Below are positions 7,355 to 15,893 of a DNA stretch of 64,000 nucleotides, piece after piece. Position 1 is the stretch's first letter; each line of letters starts with the position of its first letter. The notes below the pieces were generated by a model. It saw nothing but the letters and a program-made list of their open reading frames with translations. It searched no databases and had not been told where the DNA came from. The DNA is taken from NCBI RefSeq assembly GCF_008011665.1, contig NZ_VOWJ01000031.1, forward strand, positions 163,720 to 227,719, read 5' to 3'. Both the position numbers and the translations under genes were made by a program. The stretch comes from Campylobacter volucris (GTDB taxonomy: Bacteria; Campylobacterota; Campylobacteria; Campylobacterales; Campylobacteraceae).

Positions 7355-8422
7355 ATGAAATATCCACTCGATTGTGAAGAAAGTTTTGAAAAATCATTTT
7401 TATTTTGGCTTGGTAGATATGTTAAATTTAAACTTAACTCTTTATCTAATAAAGAATTAAAAGATCCCCAAGCTTTGGCTGTGGTAAATTTAGCTTTAAG
7501 TAAAGGTGTTAAAAATATACAAGAGCTTGACGCTTATGTAAAAAAAGCTAGAAATGTAGGACTTAGTGGTGTAAATACATATTTTAATCCTTTAAAAAAA
7601 CTTTTTGAATATTTGATGTTTTATAAACTTTACTCACTAAAACAAATCGATGAAGAACTTTTGGTGGAAATTTTAGCAAGTATTAGCGCTTCATTATCTG
7701 ATGCTAGTAAGAAAAACTATCGTATTGCGGTAATTAACTTTTTTGCATTTTTAGATAAACAAAACAAAGAAGAAAATAAAGCTCATATTTTTGATATAAA
7801 TCTTAAAAATTGGGGTGGTATTAGCGGTATTAAAGGTGTGAAATTGCCTGAGTATATGAGCGAAGAAGAAGTGGGTAAATTTTTAGATGCTATTGATGAG
7901 ATTGATTTTAAAAATAATACCATTCGTAATCGCTTGATTATAAAAATTATCATTTTTACAGGAATTAGAGTTAGCGAGGCTATCAATATAAAATTAAAAG
8001 ATATCAATGAAGAAAATGATCTTTATATCATACGCATTAGAGCCAAAGGAAACAAATATCGCGTTGTAATGATAAAAAAAGAGCTTATAGAGCATCTTTT
8101 AAAAGATGTAAAAGTAAATTATCTTTCACAAGATGGACTTTTATTTGTAAATCGTAATGGCAAAGCTTTAACTCAAGCTTATGTTTCTCGCATAGTAGAG
8201 CAAATTTTATTTAAAGCAGGAATTCGCAAGCAAAAAAATGGAGCTCATATGTTAAGACATACTTTTGCTACCCTGCTTTATAAAAAGCAAAAAGATTTGG
8301 TTTTAGTTCAAGAAGCACTAGGGCATGCGAGCTTAAATACTTCAAGAATTTATACCCATTTTGATAATGAAAAACTAAAATTAGCCGCAGAAGTAGCTAA
8401 AAAACTTCACGATAAAACTTAA
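7355..8422 (+). CDS. xerH: Tyrosine recombinase XerH
   Basis: Resolves chromosome dimers by recombining difH sites. This 355-residue protein has an N-terminal SAM-like DNA-binding domain and a C-terminal catalytic domain with the full set of active residues: Arg in TGIRVSEA (about 205), His and Arg in HMLRHTF (about 298 and 301), His in ALGHAS (about 324) and the nucleophile Tyr in SRIYTHF (about 333). Length agrees with XerH rather than the shorter XerC/XerD. Start ATG 7355 lies 7 bases after GGAG; the in-frame TTG at 7349 is too close to that site. A TATAAT box at 7314-7319 is the likely promoter. Confidence 0.95.
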   Translation: MKYPLDCEESFEKSFLFWLGRYVKFKLNSLSNKELKDPQALAVVNLALSKGVKNIQELDAYVKKARNVGLSGVNTYFNPLKKLFEYLMFYKLYSLKQIDEELLVEILASISASLSDASKKNYRIAVINFFAFLDKQNKEENKAHIFDINLKNWGGISGIKGVKLPEYMSEEEVGKFLDAIDEIDFKNNTIRNRLIIKIIIFTGIRVSEAINIKLKDINEENDLYIIRIRAKGNKYRVVMIKKELIEHLLKDVKVNYLSQDGLLFVNRNGKALTQAYVSRIVEQILFKAGIRKQKNGAHMLRHTFATLLYKKQKDLVLVQEALGHASLNTSRIYTHFDNEKLKLAAEVAKKLHDKT

Positions 8423-8462
8423 GTGATTAAGATTTATAAAATAAGTTTTTACTATAAAAAGT

Positions 8463-8468
8463 TATAAT
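8463..8468 (+). promoter_or_regulatory. -10 box of the murA-moeA promoter
   Basis: TATAAT, 31 bases before the murA start, preceded by T-rich sequence as in Campylobacter sigma-70 promoters, which often lack a good -35 box. A ribosome site AAGGA follows before the ATG. Confidence 0.5.
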
Positions 8469-8499
8469 ATATATTTTGCAAATTTAAGGATATTTTAAT

Positions 8500-9756
8500 A
8501 TGACTTATTTAGAGATTGATGGGGTAGAAAAATTAAGTGGTGAAGTCATTATAAGCGGTGCAAAAAATGCTGCATTACCTTTGATAGCTTCGAGTATTTT
8601 AGCTAAAAATGAAGTTCAAATTTCAAATTTACCAAATGTAGCAGATATTTGCACCCTGCTTTCTTTACTTGAAAATTTAGGTGCAAATTATACTTTTAAT
8701 AATAATCAAGCATTAATCAATACTACAAATTTAAATAAAACTATAGCAAAATATGACATAGTAAGAAAAATGCGCGCTTCTATACTTACTTTAGGTCCTT
8801 TATTAGCTAGGTTTGGAAATTGTGAAGTATCTTTGCCTGGTGGTTGTGCTATAGGACAAAGACCTATTGATTTACACCTTTTAGCCTTAGAAAAAATGGG
8901 AGCTAATATAGAAATCAAACAAGGTTATGTAGTAGCCAATGGAAAGCTTAAAGGTGCTGATGTGGTTTTTGATAAAATCACTGTTACAGGTAGTGAAAAT
9001 ATCATTATGGCAGCGGCTTTAGCTCATGGCAAAACAAGACTTTTAAATGTTGCAAAAGAGCCTGAGGTAGTTCAACTTTGTGAAGTTTTAGCTAGGGCTG
9101 GACTTGATATACAAGGCATAGGGAATTCAGAGCTTGAAATTTATGGAACTAGCGGAGAGCTTTTAGAATTTAAACCTTTTGAGATTATCCCTGATCGTAT
9201 TGAAGCTGGGACTTATTTGTGTGCAGGGGCTATTGTAAATTCAAAGATTACATTAAAAAAAGTCGATGCTACTCATCTTAGTGCAGTTTTAGCAAAATTA
9301 GAGCAAATGGGGTTTAGCTTTGATATTACTAAAGATAGTATTAGTATAAATCCAGCTAAGCAAATCAAGCCTGTTGAAATTTTAACTAGCGAGTATCCAG
9401 GTTTTCCAACTGATATGCAAGCACAATTTATGGCGCTAGCGCTTAAAGCAGATGGTGCAAGCATTATAGATGAGAGATTGTTTGAAAATCGTTTTATGCA
9501 TGTAAGTGAGCTTTTAAGAATGGGTGCTGATATAAGATTAAATGGGCATATTGCTACTATAAATGGCACAAAAGAGCTTTTTGGAGCCGATGTTATGGCT
9601 ACTGATTTGCGTGCGTCTTCAGCTTTAATTTTAGCAGCTTTAGCGGCTAAAGGCACAAGTAAAATTCATAGAATCTATCATCTTGATAGAGGTTATGAAA
9701 ACTTAGAAGAAAAATTTAAAAAATTAGGAGCTAATATAAGAAGGCTTGAAGAATGA
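8500..9756 (+). CDS. murA: UDP-N-acetylglucosamine 1-carboxyvinyltransferase MurA
   Basis: First committed step of peptidoglycan synthesis: transfers enolpyruvate from PEP to UDP-GlcNAc in the cytosol. The N-terminus has GAKNAALP (about residues 21-28), and the catalytic loop reads [13 protein letters not shown], keeping the Cys that fosfomycin alkylates (about residue 117). The Cys is present, so intrinsic fosfomycin resistance by Cys-to-Asp exchange is not expected. 418 residues, normal for the family. It overlaps moeA by four bases (ATGA). Confidence 0.97.
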   Translation: MTYLEIDGVEKLSGEVIISGAKNAALPLIASSILAKNEVQISNLPNVADICTLLSLLENLGANYTFNNNQALINTTNLNKTIAKYDIVRKMRASILTLGPLLARFGNCEVSLPGGCAIGQRPIDLHLLALEKMGANIEIKQGYVVANGKLKGADVVFDKITVTGSENIIMAAALAHGKTRLLNVAKEPEVVQLCEVLARAGLDIQGIGNSELEIYGTSGELLEFKPFEIIPDRIEAGTYLCAGAIVNSKITLKKVDATHLSAVLAKLEQMGFSFDITKDSISINPAKQIKPVEILTSEYPGFPTDMQAQFMALALKADGASIIDERLFENRFMHVSELLRMGADIRLNGHIATINGTKELFGADVMATDLRASSALILAALAAKGTSKIHRIYHLDRGYENLEEKFKKLGANIRRLEE

Positions 9757-10919
9757 AAGATATTTTTGCTACTTTAGAATTTTTAAAAGAATACATCAAA
9801 CCAAAAGCTAAATTTGAAAAAGTAAATTTAACTAAGGCTTTAGGAAGAATTTTATATGAAGATATTTTTGTTTTAAAAAATTTACCTTCTTTTGATAATT
9901 CTGCTTTAGACGGCTATGCACTAAATTATGCTGATAAAAAATCTTTGCTTACTATAAAAGGAAGCATCCTAGCAGGCGATAAAAATTCTTATGTATTAAA
10001 TAAAAACGAATGTTATAAAATTATGACAGGAGCTAAGATCCCACAAAATGCAAATACTATTTTGATGTTTGAGGAAGCTTTATTTGAAAATAAAAAATTA
10101 AATGCTATAAATGTCAAAGAAAACAATGCCATCCGTTTAAAAGGAGAAGAAGCTAAAGTCGGTGAGCTTTTATTTAAAAAGGGGCAAAAAATCACTTCAG
10201 CTATGATAGCTATGTTTGCTGCACAAGGAATTTATGAAATAAATGTTGTAAAAAAAGCTCGTATTGGAATTTTTTCAGGTGGAGATGAGCTAGTAGAACC
10301 TTGGGATAATGCAGATGAAAATAGCATATATAATGCTAATGCTTTTGGAATTTATGCTATTTTGCAAGATTATGCAGATGTGGAGTATTTAGGGCTTGTA
10401 AAAGATGATTTAAGTGCATACAAAAAGCTTTTAGATAATAAAGAATTTGATATGCTTATTAGTAGTGGTGGAGCTAGTGTGGGTGAGGCTGATTTTATAA
10501 AACAAGCTTTACTTGAGTGTGGATTTGAGCCTATTTTTGAAAAAGTTAATGCCAAACTTTGCAAACATGTAAAACTTTTTCATAAAAATGGCGTACTTTT
10601 TTTAGCTTTACCAGGAAATCCTTTAGCTTCTTTAATCTCAACGCATATTTTTGCTAGAAATATTTTAAATTTATTCTATGGACTAAATTTATTACCATTT
10701 TTAAAAGCAAAACTAGCAAATGATCTGAAATTTAAAAGCAAAAGAAATGATTTTGTATTTGGAAAATTATCACAGGGAATTTTCATGCAAAATCAAGTCA
10801 AATTTAGCTCAGGTATGATAAAGCCATTATATGAAAATTCATATATATTTATAAGCAAAGAAGATGTGTTAGAATATAAAAAAGATCAAGAAATTGAAAT
10901 TTTACAAATTGGCGATTAA
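9753..10919 (+). CDS. moeA: Molybdopterin molybdenumtransferase MoeA
   Basis: Inserts molybdate into adenylylated molybdopterin to form the Mo cofactor used by formate dehydrogenase, nitrate reductase and others. Visible: the N-terminal [11 protein letters not shown] motif (about 48-58), the KIMTGAKIP segment (about 89-97), the catalytic domain's FSGGDEL and [12 protein letters not shown] (about 246-257), and the LPGNPLA loop near residue 290. 388 residues, slightly short but complete. Its start overlaps the murA stop, a pairing also found in C. jejuni. Confidence 0.95.
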   Translation: MKDIFATLEFLKEYIKPKAKFEKVNLTKALGRILYEDIFVLKNLPSFDNSALDGYALNYADKKSLLTIKGSILAGDKNSYVLNKNECYKIMTGAKIPQNANTILMFEEALFENKKLNAINVKENNAIRLKGEEAKVGELLFKKGQKITSAMIAMFAAQGIYEINVVKKARIGIFSGGDELVEPWDNADENSIYNANAFGIYAILQDYADVEYLGLVKDDLSAYKKLLDNKEFDMLISSGGASVGEADFIKQALLECGFEPIFEKVNAKLCKHVKLFHKNGVLFLALPGNPLASLISTHIFARNILNLFYGLNLLPFLKAKLANDLKFKSKRNDFVFGKLSQGIFMQNQVKFSSGMIKPLYENSYIFISKEDVLEYKKDQEIEILQIGD

Positions 10920-10940
10920 TTCTTCTTTGTATTTTTCATT

Positions 10941-11051
10941 TTATCTTCTGCAAGTTTTATTTTGCTTTAAAAGATAATCAAAAGGTAAATCATACAAAGA
11001 AGATTTTTTATTTTGTCCTTTGTTGCTATTGGAAAATAATTCTTCAAACAT
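10941..11051 (-). CDS. 36-residue hypothetical peptide coupled to the gene upstream
   Basis: The ATG at 11051 shares one base with the stop of the preceding minus-strand gene (TAATG), the classic arrangement for coupled translation. The peptide MFEELFSNSNKGQNKK... is acidic then basic and has no membrane segment. Past residue 29 a second frame continues [16 protein letters not shown] before stopping, so a frameshift may have truncated a protein of about 45 residues. I do not recognise it. If real, it belongs to the sigma-54 transcript described at 11375-11392. Confidence 0.35.
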   Translation of the reverse strand: MFEELFSNSNKGQNKKSSLYDLPFDYLLKQNKTCRR

Positions 11052-11344
11052 TATCTTGCATTATCCAAAGTTTTAAAAAGATTATTTATAACATTTTCTT
11101 GATTCTTTTCATATTTACTTTGACGGAATTTTTCCCAAGCATATACGCTAAAATCTTTAGAAATATCTTTGATGTTTAAATCAGTATTGTTGAAATTTTC
11201 ATTTTTTTCTTTTTTGTATTTTTCTTCTTCTTTGTTTTTTAAAGCATTTAATGTAGCTTGAAATTCATCTGAAGAGGTATTTTTTTCTTTAATTTTCGTC
11301 ATATTGTTTAAAGCCAAAGTGTTTTGTTTATCATTTACTAGCAT
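11051..11344 (-). CDS. Small hypothetical protein under a sigma-54-like promoter
   Basis: 97 residues, hydrophilic, Lys/Asn/Glu-rich, probably helical, without signal peptide. I chose the ATG at 11344 because a strong ribosome site (AAAGGAG) lies 6 bases before it; an upstream in-frame ATG at 11380 would add 12 residues and overlap the promoter. It starts MLVNDKQNTLALNN; the TLALN pentad also occurs in the pseudogene at 12143-13410. The C-terminus (SVYAWEKFRQSKYEKNQENVINNLF) looks like a binding helix. The promoter suggests expression with the flagellar middle genes. No known family recognised. Confidence 0.65.
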   Translation of the reverse strand: MLVNDKQNTLALNNMTKIKEKNTSSDEFQATLNALKNKEEEKYKKEKNENFNNTDLNIKDISKDFSVYAWEKFRQSKYEKNQENVINNLFKTLDNAR

Positions 11345-11374
11345 GAAATCTCCTTTTTTTGATTTAAAATTTAT

Positions 11375-11392
11375 AAGCAAAAAATATTCCTT
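11375..11392 (-). promoter_or_regulatory. Sigma-54 promoter
   Basis: Read on the minus strand the sequence is AAGGAATATTTTTTGCTT: GG at -24, exactly ten bases, then GC at -12, with the TTGCTT end typical of Campylobacter RpoN promoters (consensus TTGGAACN-type followed by TTGCTT). It lies about 30 bases before the ATG at 11344. RpoN itself is encoded at 20740-21987. Confidence 0.65.
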
Positions 11393-11404
11393 ATTTTTAT
11401 ATAC

Positions 11405-11433
11405 TTGACTTTAATATAAACTTTTGTTAAAAT
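11405..11433 (+). promoter_or_regulatory. Sigma-70 promoter of tRNA-Gly
   Basis: TTGACT (11405-11410), a 17-base spacer, then TAAAAT (11428-11433), 21 bases before the mature tRNA. This is an unusually complete -35/-10 pair for this AT-rich genome. Confidence 0.7.
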
Positions 11434-11454
11434 CACGCCCTACTTTAAAAATAA

Positions 11455-11529
11455 GCGGGAATAGCTCAGGGGTAGAGCACAACCTTGCCAAGGTTGGGGT
11501 CGCGAGTTCGAATCTCGTTTCCCGCTCCA
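11455..11529 (+). tRNA. tRNA-Gly (anticodon GCC)
   Basis: 75 bases including the encoded CCA. The acceptor stem GCGGGAA pairs with TTCCCGC, the D arm holds AGCTCAGGGGTAGAGC, the anticodon arm CCTTGCCAAGG exposes GCC, and the T arm has GAGTTCGAATCTC. Stand-alone gene with its own promoter. The sequence beyond its 3' end is gene debris, as is common at tRNA integration sites. Confidence 0.98.
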
Positions 11530-11548
11530 TTTCTTTCATACAATTAAT

Positions 11549-11875
11549 TTAAATTTTAATATCTATAATTTTTGGTATAGTGTTTTTATTAAATCTTTCT
11601 ATGTTATCATCATTAATTTTATACCAAAAAGAATTTCTAGTTCTTCTCTTGTGTTAAATTTATTCTTTAAAAGCTTTTTTTATAAGTTTGTTTTTTTGCG
11701 TTATTATTTTTATAGTTTCTTTGTTTCTATTTTTACTTTGTATAGGTTTAAAAGACTTTTTGTCTTTTTGAAAATTTTTAAGATTCCTTGATATTTTTAC
11801 CAAAATCAACAGAGTGTATTTTTTGAAGTTTAAAATATTTTTCTTTAAAATATATTTGATTTTGTCAATATATTA
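11549..11875 (-). pseudogene. Unrecognised gene relic with several frameshifts
   Basis: Reading the minus strand, coding-like stretches follow each other in changing frames: FKLQKIHSVDFGKNIKES, then a Lys-rich segment ending NKLIKKAFKE, then KFNTREELEILFGIK, then NDDNIERFNKNTIPKIIDIK, with the last stop at 11549. The order and spacing suggest one decayed protein with at least three frameshifts. No start codon with a ribosome site can be identified. I cannot name the family. It lies directly downstream of tRNA-Gly. Confidence 0.4.
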
Positions 11876-11905
11876 TATATCAATATTCGTAAAAATTGAA
11901 AATGA

Positions 11906-12138
11906 TCCACGCTTTCCCATTTTGTAGTAATTATTAATTATAAAGGGGGTTATTTACAAGTATTTGATCCAAGTTATGGAGAATATATAAGCTCTAAAAG
12001 TCAGTTTTTAGTGTGTGGGATAGATATAATAAAGGTGGATATGCTTTAATTGTAGCACCAAAAAAAGAATTAAAGAAATTTAAATTAAATATACCAAAAC
12101 ATTTATTTTTTGAAATAAATCATTTTGGTATAAATTAA
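11906..12138 (+). pseudogene. Remnant of a C39-type cysteine peptidase
   Basis: The plus strand reads STLSHFVVIINYKGGYLQV, then FDPSYGEYISSKSQFL, and after a two-base slip in a GTGTGTGG run, VWDRYNKGGYALIVAPKKEL and on to a stop at 12138. The H-F-V-V followed some 15 residues later by D-P is the His/Asp half of the peptidase C39 active site (bacteriocin-type double-glycine peptidases). The Cys-containing N-terminal half is missing, and stops in every frame precede 11906. The gene is therefore both truncated and frameshifted and cannot work. Confidence 0.65.
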
Positions 12139-12142
12139 AAGA

Positions 12143-13410
12143 TTACGCCCTAGTTTGATTTAAAATATTATTTAATTTATCCATTACAGAATTTACATAA
12201 GAATTTATACTTTCATTGCTAGGAGACCAGCCGCTAGCTTTAGCTTGATTAAACTGATTATCAAACCAAGCTCCGCCATAACCTATGCTTGAATTTTGCC
12301 AAGCAATATTATTTTCTTTGGCATAAATTTTAGAATCAAGCCAGCCATCTTGAGCGTGTGCCTTTAAAATTTGTGCAAAATCGACTTTACCTGTCATAAT
12401 ATCATTTAAAGAGGCTAAAGAACCATCAAAACTTTCTTTTGCCATAGCGTCTTTAAATGCTTGAATTTGAGGATTGACTTTGGTGCTTCCACCTTCTAAA
12501 ACCTCTCCACCACTAGACTTTAAAAAACTCATAAATAAAGCTTCTTTGGTATAGCTTCCATCTTCATTTTAGGATAAACAGACATATCAGGATTAAAAGT
12601 ATCTTTTGTTATATCACTATCTAAATTTTGAGTTTCCATACTTTCAGGTGAAAAATCTAATTTTTCAATCCCGTATTGATAGAATTTTGCATTCCTATGT
12701 TATCTATAGCATTGTATTGCTCTTGTGTATCATAAAAATTTGTTATAGTTTGTCTAGATTTTCTAAAGAAGCAAAATTGTTATTTGTATTATAAATGCTA
12801 TAACCTTTTGGTAAAGAATTTAAATCTTCTATGCTAAAACTAGTCTTATTAGAATTTTCAAAACTATGATTTATGATTTGATCAAATTTAGAATAATATT
12901 GTCTTATGGTATCAGCTATATCTATATTTGTGTAATAACTACCAGTTACACCCAATGAATTTTTACTTGATGTACTAAAATAATTTTCCTTATTATATCT
13001 ATATATTTCATCTAAAGTAGATTTGTGTATCTTAAAATCTTCAGGTAATCCTGCAGCTTTATTAAAATCACTTCCCATATACCCTTTTAGCATCTACACT
13101 ATAACCATAAGCCATAGAAACAGGGTTATTAGCTTGTTTATATTTTAAAGTATAAATAGAATTTTTAAAATCACTTGATATATGATAATTAGGAGAATCG
13201 CTTTTAATACTATTTTGATTTGACATTGCTTCATTAAGTGCTAATGTTTGAGTATTACTACTTTGAATTTCAACTAATTTACTAGCATTTTGCTTAATAA
13301 AAGTATTTGCAAAATTTGTTTTTGAACTTGTTTTATTTTCTTTATTAGCTTTTGTTTGTGAAATAATAGAACCATAAAGAGGAATTATCATTTATACTAA
13401 ATATGCTCAT
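12143..13410 (-). pseudogene. Large hypothetical gene inactivated by about five frameshifts
   Basis: Minus-strand fragments join into one protein of about 420 residues. It opens MSIFSINDNSSL at 13410, shifts near 13380 into YGSIISQTKANKEN..., near 13085 into GYMGSDFNKAAGLPEDFKIH..., near 12750 into NFYDTQEQYNAIDNIGMQNS, near 12690 into IEKLDFSPESMETQNLDSD, and near 12565 into NEDGSYTKEALFMSFLKSS, then runs to the stop at 12143. The intact 129-codon tail could still be translated from the ATG at 12532. The whole is Asn/Ser-rich with no signal peptide. It resembles a Campylobacter hypothetical family, function unknown. A damaged sigma-54-like site lies upstream. Confidence 0.65.
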
Positions 13411-13464
13411 TGAAATTCTTTAGATTTAGATTTTTGCCTTTAATCTTCAATCTTGCATTTTTAC

Positions 13465-13482
13465 AAGCAAATTTTATTTCAA
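13465..13482 (-). promoter_or_regulatory. Sigma-54-like site with a mutated -24 element
   Basis: On the minus strand the site reads TTGA, then bases leading to TTGCTT, with GA instead of GG exactly ten bases before GC. It lies about 55 bases before the pseudogene start at 13410. The spacing and the TTGCTT end match RpoN promoters, so this may be a decayed one. Low confidence because AT-rich DNA yields such matches by chance. Confidence 0.3.
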
Positions 13483-13591
13483 ATTTTAATAATGTTTATC
13501 ATAAATTAATTTCCAAATTTTAGTATTTTCAACTAAAATCAAACTTTTTTTAAGTATGATATGTGCCAAATTTTTAGCTTAAAGGTTTGAG

Positions 13592-14260
13592 TTGTTTATA
13601 AAAAATATTGTTTTACTTTTATTTTTTTACACTTTAAATTTTGCTTCAAATTTTGATGAAGTTAAACTAGCTTTGATTAAAGAATTTAAAACAAATTATC
13701 CGCAAATTGAAATCATCTCTTTAGAGCTTAATACTCAATCAAGTTTGCCAGAAGATTTTAATCAATATGTTTTTTTAAAACTAGGAAATCATAATTTTGA
13801 AAAAGCAGATGGTTTTATCAAGGCTGAATTTAAAACTCCTGAACAATTTAAAAAAAACATATTTTTTAAATATTTTTTAAAGGCTAAATTAGAAGTTTTG
13901 CAAAGCACTCGCCCTATTTCGCGTAATGAAAATTTAAGCCCTGCTAGTTTTAAGATAGTAAAAATTCCTTTTGACAAAGTCCCATCAGGTATTTTAAAAA
14001 AAGATGAAATAGCAAATTTAATTGCTAAAAGCAATATTAGAGAAAATATGATTTTAAAATACAATATGTTTAAGACAAAAACTTTAATCCAAAGAAATGA
14101 CTCAGTTTATGGGGTGATGAAAGATGGGGATTTAAGTATGATTATAGAATTAAAAGCTATGCAAAGTGGGAATTTAAATCAAAGAATTCGTCTTAAAAAC
14201 AAAGAAGGTAAAGTTGTCCATGGTAAAGTGATTAGTAAAAATTATGTGGAGATTAAATGA
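13592..14260 (+). CDS. flgA: Flagellar P-ring assembly chaperone FlgA
   Basis: Periplasmic chaperone that helps FlgI form the P ring around the flagellar rod. 222 residues: a Sec signal (about 1-18), a variable N domain, then the SAF/FlgA domain from about residue 105 (STRPISRNENLSPASF; RENMILKYNMFKTKTLIQRND; a closing GKVVHGKVISKNYVEI strand). The start is TTG at 13592 behind AAAGG; no in-frame ATG is suitably placed. It overlaps ubiX by four bases and heads the flgA-ubiX-coaD-tmk-hisS-speA run known from C. jejuni. Confidence 0.9.
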   Translation: MFIKNIVLLLFFYTLNFASNFDEVKLALIKEFKTNYPQIEIISLELNTQSSLPEDFNQYVFLKLGNHNFEKADGFIKAEFKTPEQFKKNIFFKYFLKAKLEVLQSTRPISRNENLSPASFKIVKIPFDKVPSGILKKDEIANLIAKSNIRENMILKYNMFKTKTLIQRNDSVYGVMKDGDLSMIIELKAMQSGNLNQRIRLKNKEGKVVHGKVISKNYVEIK

Positions 14261-14838
14261 GAAAAATTCTTGTAAATATAAGTGGAGCTAGTGCTTGTGA
14301 GTTGGGATTTTTGCTTTTAAAATATCTCAAAAATAAGGGTGAAATTTTTACTATCGTTTCTAAAAATGCTCAAATTAGTTTTAAAAAAGAAAACTTGAAT
14401 TTTATTAGTGATGATTTTATAAAAGATATTAGTGATGAATTTGATTTAGAGCATGTGAAGTTTTTAGACAATGAGAATATAAGTGAGTGCGTTGCTAGTG
14501 GATCTTTTGGTATAGATACGACTTTTATCACCCCTTGTTCGGTTAATACTTTAGCTAAGATTGCTTGTGGGATTAGTGATAATCTTATCACAAGAAGTGC
14601 AGCAGTGGCTTTAAAAGAAAGAAAAAAACTAATATTAGGTGTTAGAGAAATGCCCTATTCTAGCATATCTTTAGAGCAAATGATGAAACTATCTTATCAA
14701 GGTGTCATCATAGCTGCACCCATCATAGCAAGCTATGCCAAGAATGAAAATTTAGATGATATGAAAAAATTCATTATAGGTAAATGGCTTGATCTTGCCA
14801 ATATAGAGCATAATTTATATAAAAGATGGGAAGGATAA
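14257..14838 (+). CDS. ubiX: Flavin prenyltransferase UbiX
   Basis: Joins dimethylallyl phosphate to FMN to make prenylated FMN, the cofactor of UbiD decarboxylases such as the one at 33061-34854. The N-terminus has the flavin-binding ISGASACELGF motif. The middle has the conserved TPCSVNTLAKIACGISDNLITR (positions about 94-112), and the end has REMPYSSISLEQMMKLSYQG. 193 residues, standard length. Start overlaps flgA; coaD follows 3 bases after the stop. Confidence 0.94.
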   Translation: MRKILVNISGASACELGFLLLKYLKNKGEIFTIVSKNAQISFKKENLNFISDDFIKDISDEFDLEHVKFLDNENISECVASGSFGIDTTFITPCSVNTLAKIACGISDNLITRSAAVALKERKKLILGVREMPYSSISLEQMMKLSYQGVIIAAPIIASYAKNENLDDMKKFIIGKWLDLANIEHNLYKRWEG

Positions 14839-14841
14839 TTA

Positions 14842-15318
14842 ATGGCTTGTTTGTATCCTGGGACTTTTGATCCTATTACTAATGGGCATCTTGATGTGAT
14901 TTTAAGAGCTAGTAAAATTTTTGATGAAGTTGTTGTGGCTATAGCAAGAAATGATAGTAAAAATCCTATGTTTGATTTAGATCATAGAAAAAAAATGGTT
15001 CAACTTGCAACAAGCCATATAAAAAATGTAAAAATAGTAACTTTTGATAATTTGCTTGTAGATTTTGCAAAAGATTTAAATATCAATATAATCATAAGAG
15101 GTTTAAGAGCGGTGAGTGATTTTGAGTATGAGCTACAAATTGGGTATGCAAATCATATGCTTTGGGAAGATTTTGAAACTATATATCTTATGCCCAATTT
15201 AAAAAATTCATTTATATCAAGTTCTATTGTAAGATCAATTTGTGCCCATAATGGTGATGTAAGCAAACTAGTGCCACAAGAAATCATACCTTTGTTAAAG
15301 GAGAAAAATTGTATATAG
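14842..15318 (+). CDS. coaD: Phosphopantetheine adenylyltransferase CoaD
   Basis: Adenylates 4'-phosphopantetheine to dephospho-CoA, the penultimate step to coenzyme A. The nucleotidyltransferase signature T/H-x-G-H is visible in PGTFDPITNGHLDVI (His18). RGLRAVSDFEYELQ (about 88-102) and the ISSSIVR motif (about 126-132) complete the active site. 158 residues, normal. Its last ten bases overlap tmk. Confidence 0.97.
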   Translation: MACLYPGTFDPITNGHLDVILRASKIFDEVVVAIARNDSKNPMFDLDHRKKMVQLATSHIKNVKIVTFDNLLVDFAKDLNINIIIRGLRAVSDFEYELQIGYANHMLWEDFETIYLMPNLKNSFISSSIVRSICAHNGDVSKLVPQEIIPLLKEKNCI

Positions 15319-15893
15319 CATTTGAAGGGGTTGATTGTGTAGGTAAAAGTACTCAAATAGAGCTTTTAAAAAAATGTTTTAAAGACGCAGTTTTTACTAA
15401 AGAACCTGGCGCAACAGAACTTGGGGAAAAGATAAGAGCAATTTTACTTGAAAGTAAGATTGAATTTTCTAAAAAGGCTGAGTTACTACTTTTTTTAGCA
15501 GATAGAGCTAATCACGCAGATTTACTTTTAGCGCAAAATAAAAATAAATTAATCATTTCAGATAGAAGTTTCATTTCAGGTATGGCTTATGCAAAAAACG
15601 AATTTGATAAACAAATGCTTTTTGAGCTGAATTTTTTTGCCACAGGAGGGATTTTTCCTACTAAAGTGGTATTTTTACATGCAACCAAAGAGCTTATAGA
15701 ACAAAGATTATCTTATAAAAATTTAGATAGTATAGAAAAAAGAGGTATAGAATATTTCATGCAAATTCAAGATGAGCTAGAAAAAACTTTAGAATTTTTA
15801 AAAACTAAGATTGATTTTAAAGTATTAAAGCTTGATGCTAGTTTGAGTATAGAAAATTTACACGAGAAAATTAAGGAATTTATCAATGATTAA
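15309..15893 (+). CDS. tmk: Thymidylate kinase
   Basis: Phosphorylates dTMP to dTDP. The P-loop is EGVDCVGKSTQ at residues 5-15; many homologues read GxDGxGKST, so Cys replaces Gly here. The substrate-binding DR motif is in ISDRSFISGMAYA (about 88-100), followed by a short lid. Start is TTG at 15309, inside the end of coaD and preceded by AAAGGAG; no better ATG exists. 194 residues. Overlaps hisS by 8 bases. Confidence 0.95.
   Translation: MYIAFEGVDCVGKSTQIELLKKCFKDAVFTKEPGATELGEKIRAILLESKIEFSKKAELLLFLADRANHADLLLAQNKNKLIISDRSFISGMAYAKNEFDKQMLFELNFFATGGIFPTKVVFLHATKELIEQRLSYKNLDSIEKRGIEYFMQIQDELEKTLEFLKTKIDFKVLKLDASLSIENLHEKIKEFIND

Noticed and set aside
12606..12794. 62-codon plus-strand hydrophobic frame
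   Set aside because: It lies opposite the frameshifted pseudogene, whose minus-strand segments align into one protein; the plus frame has no start signals.
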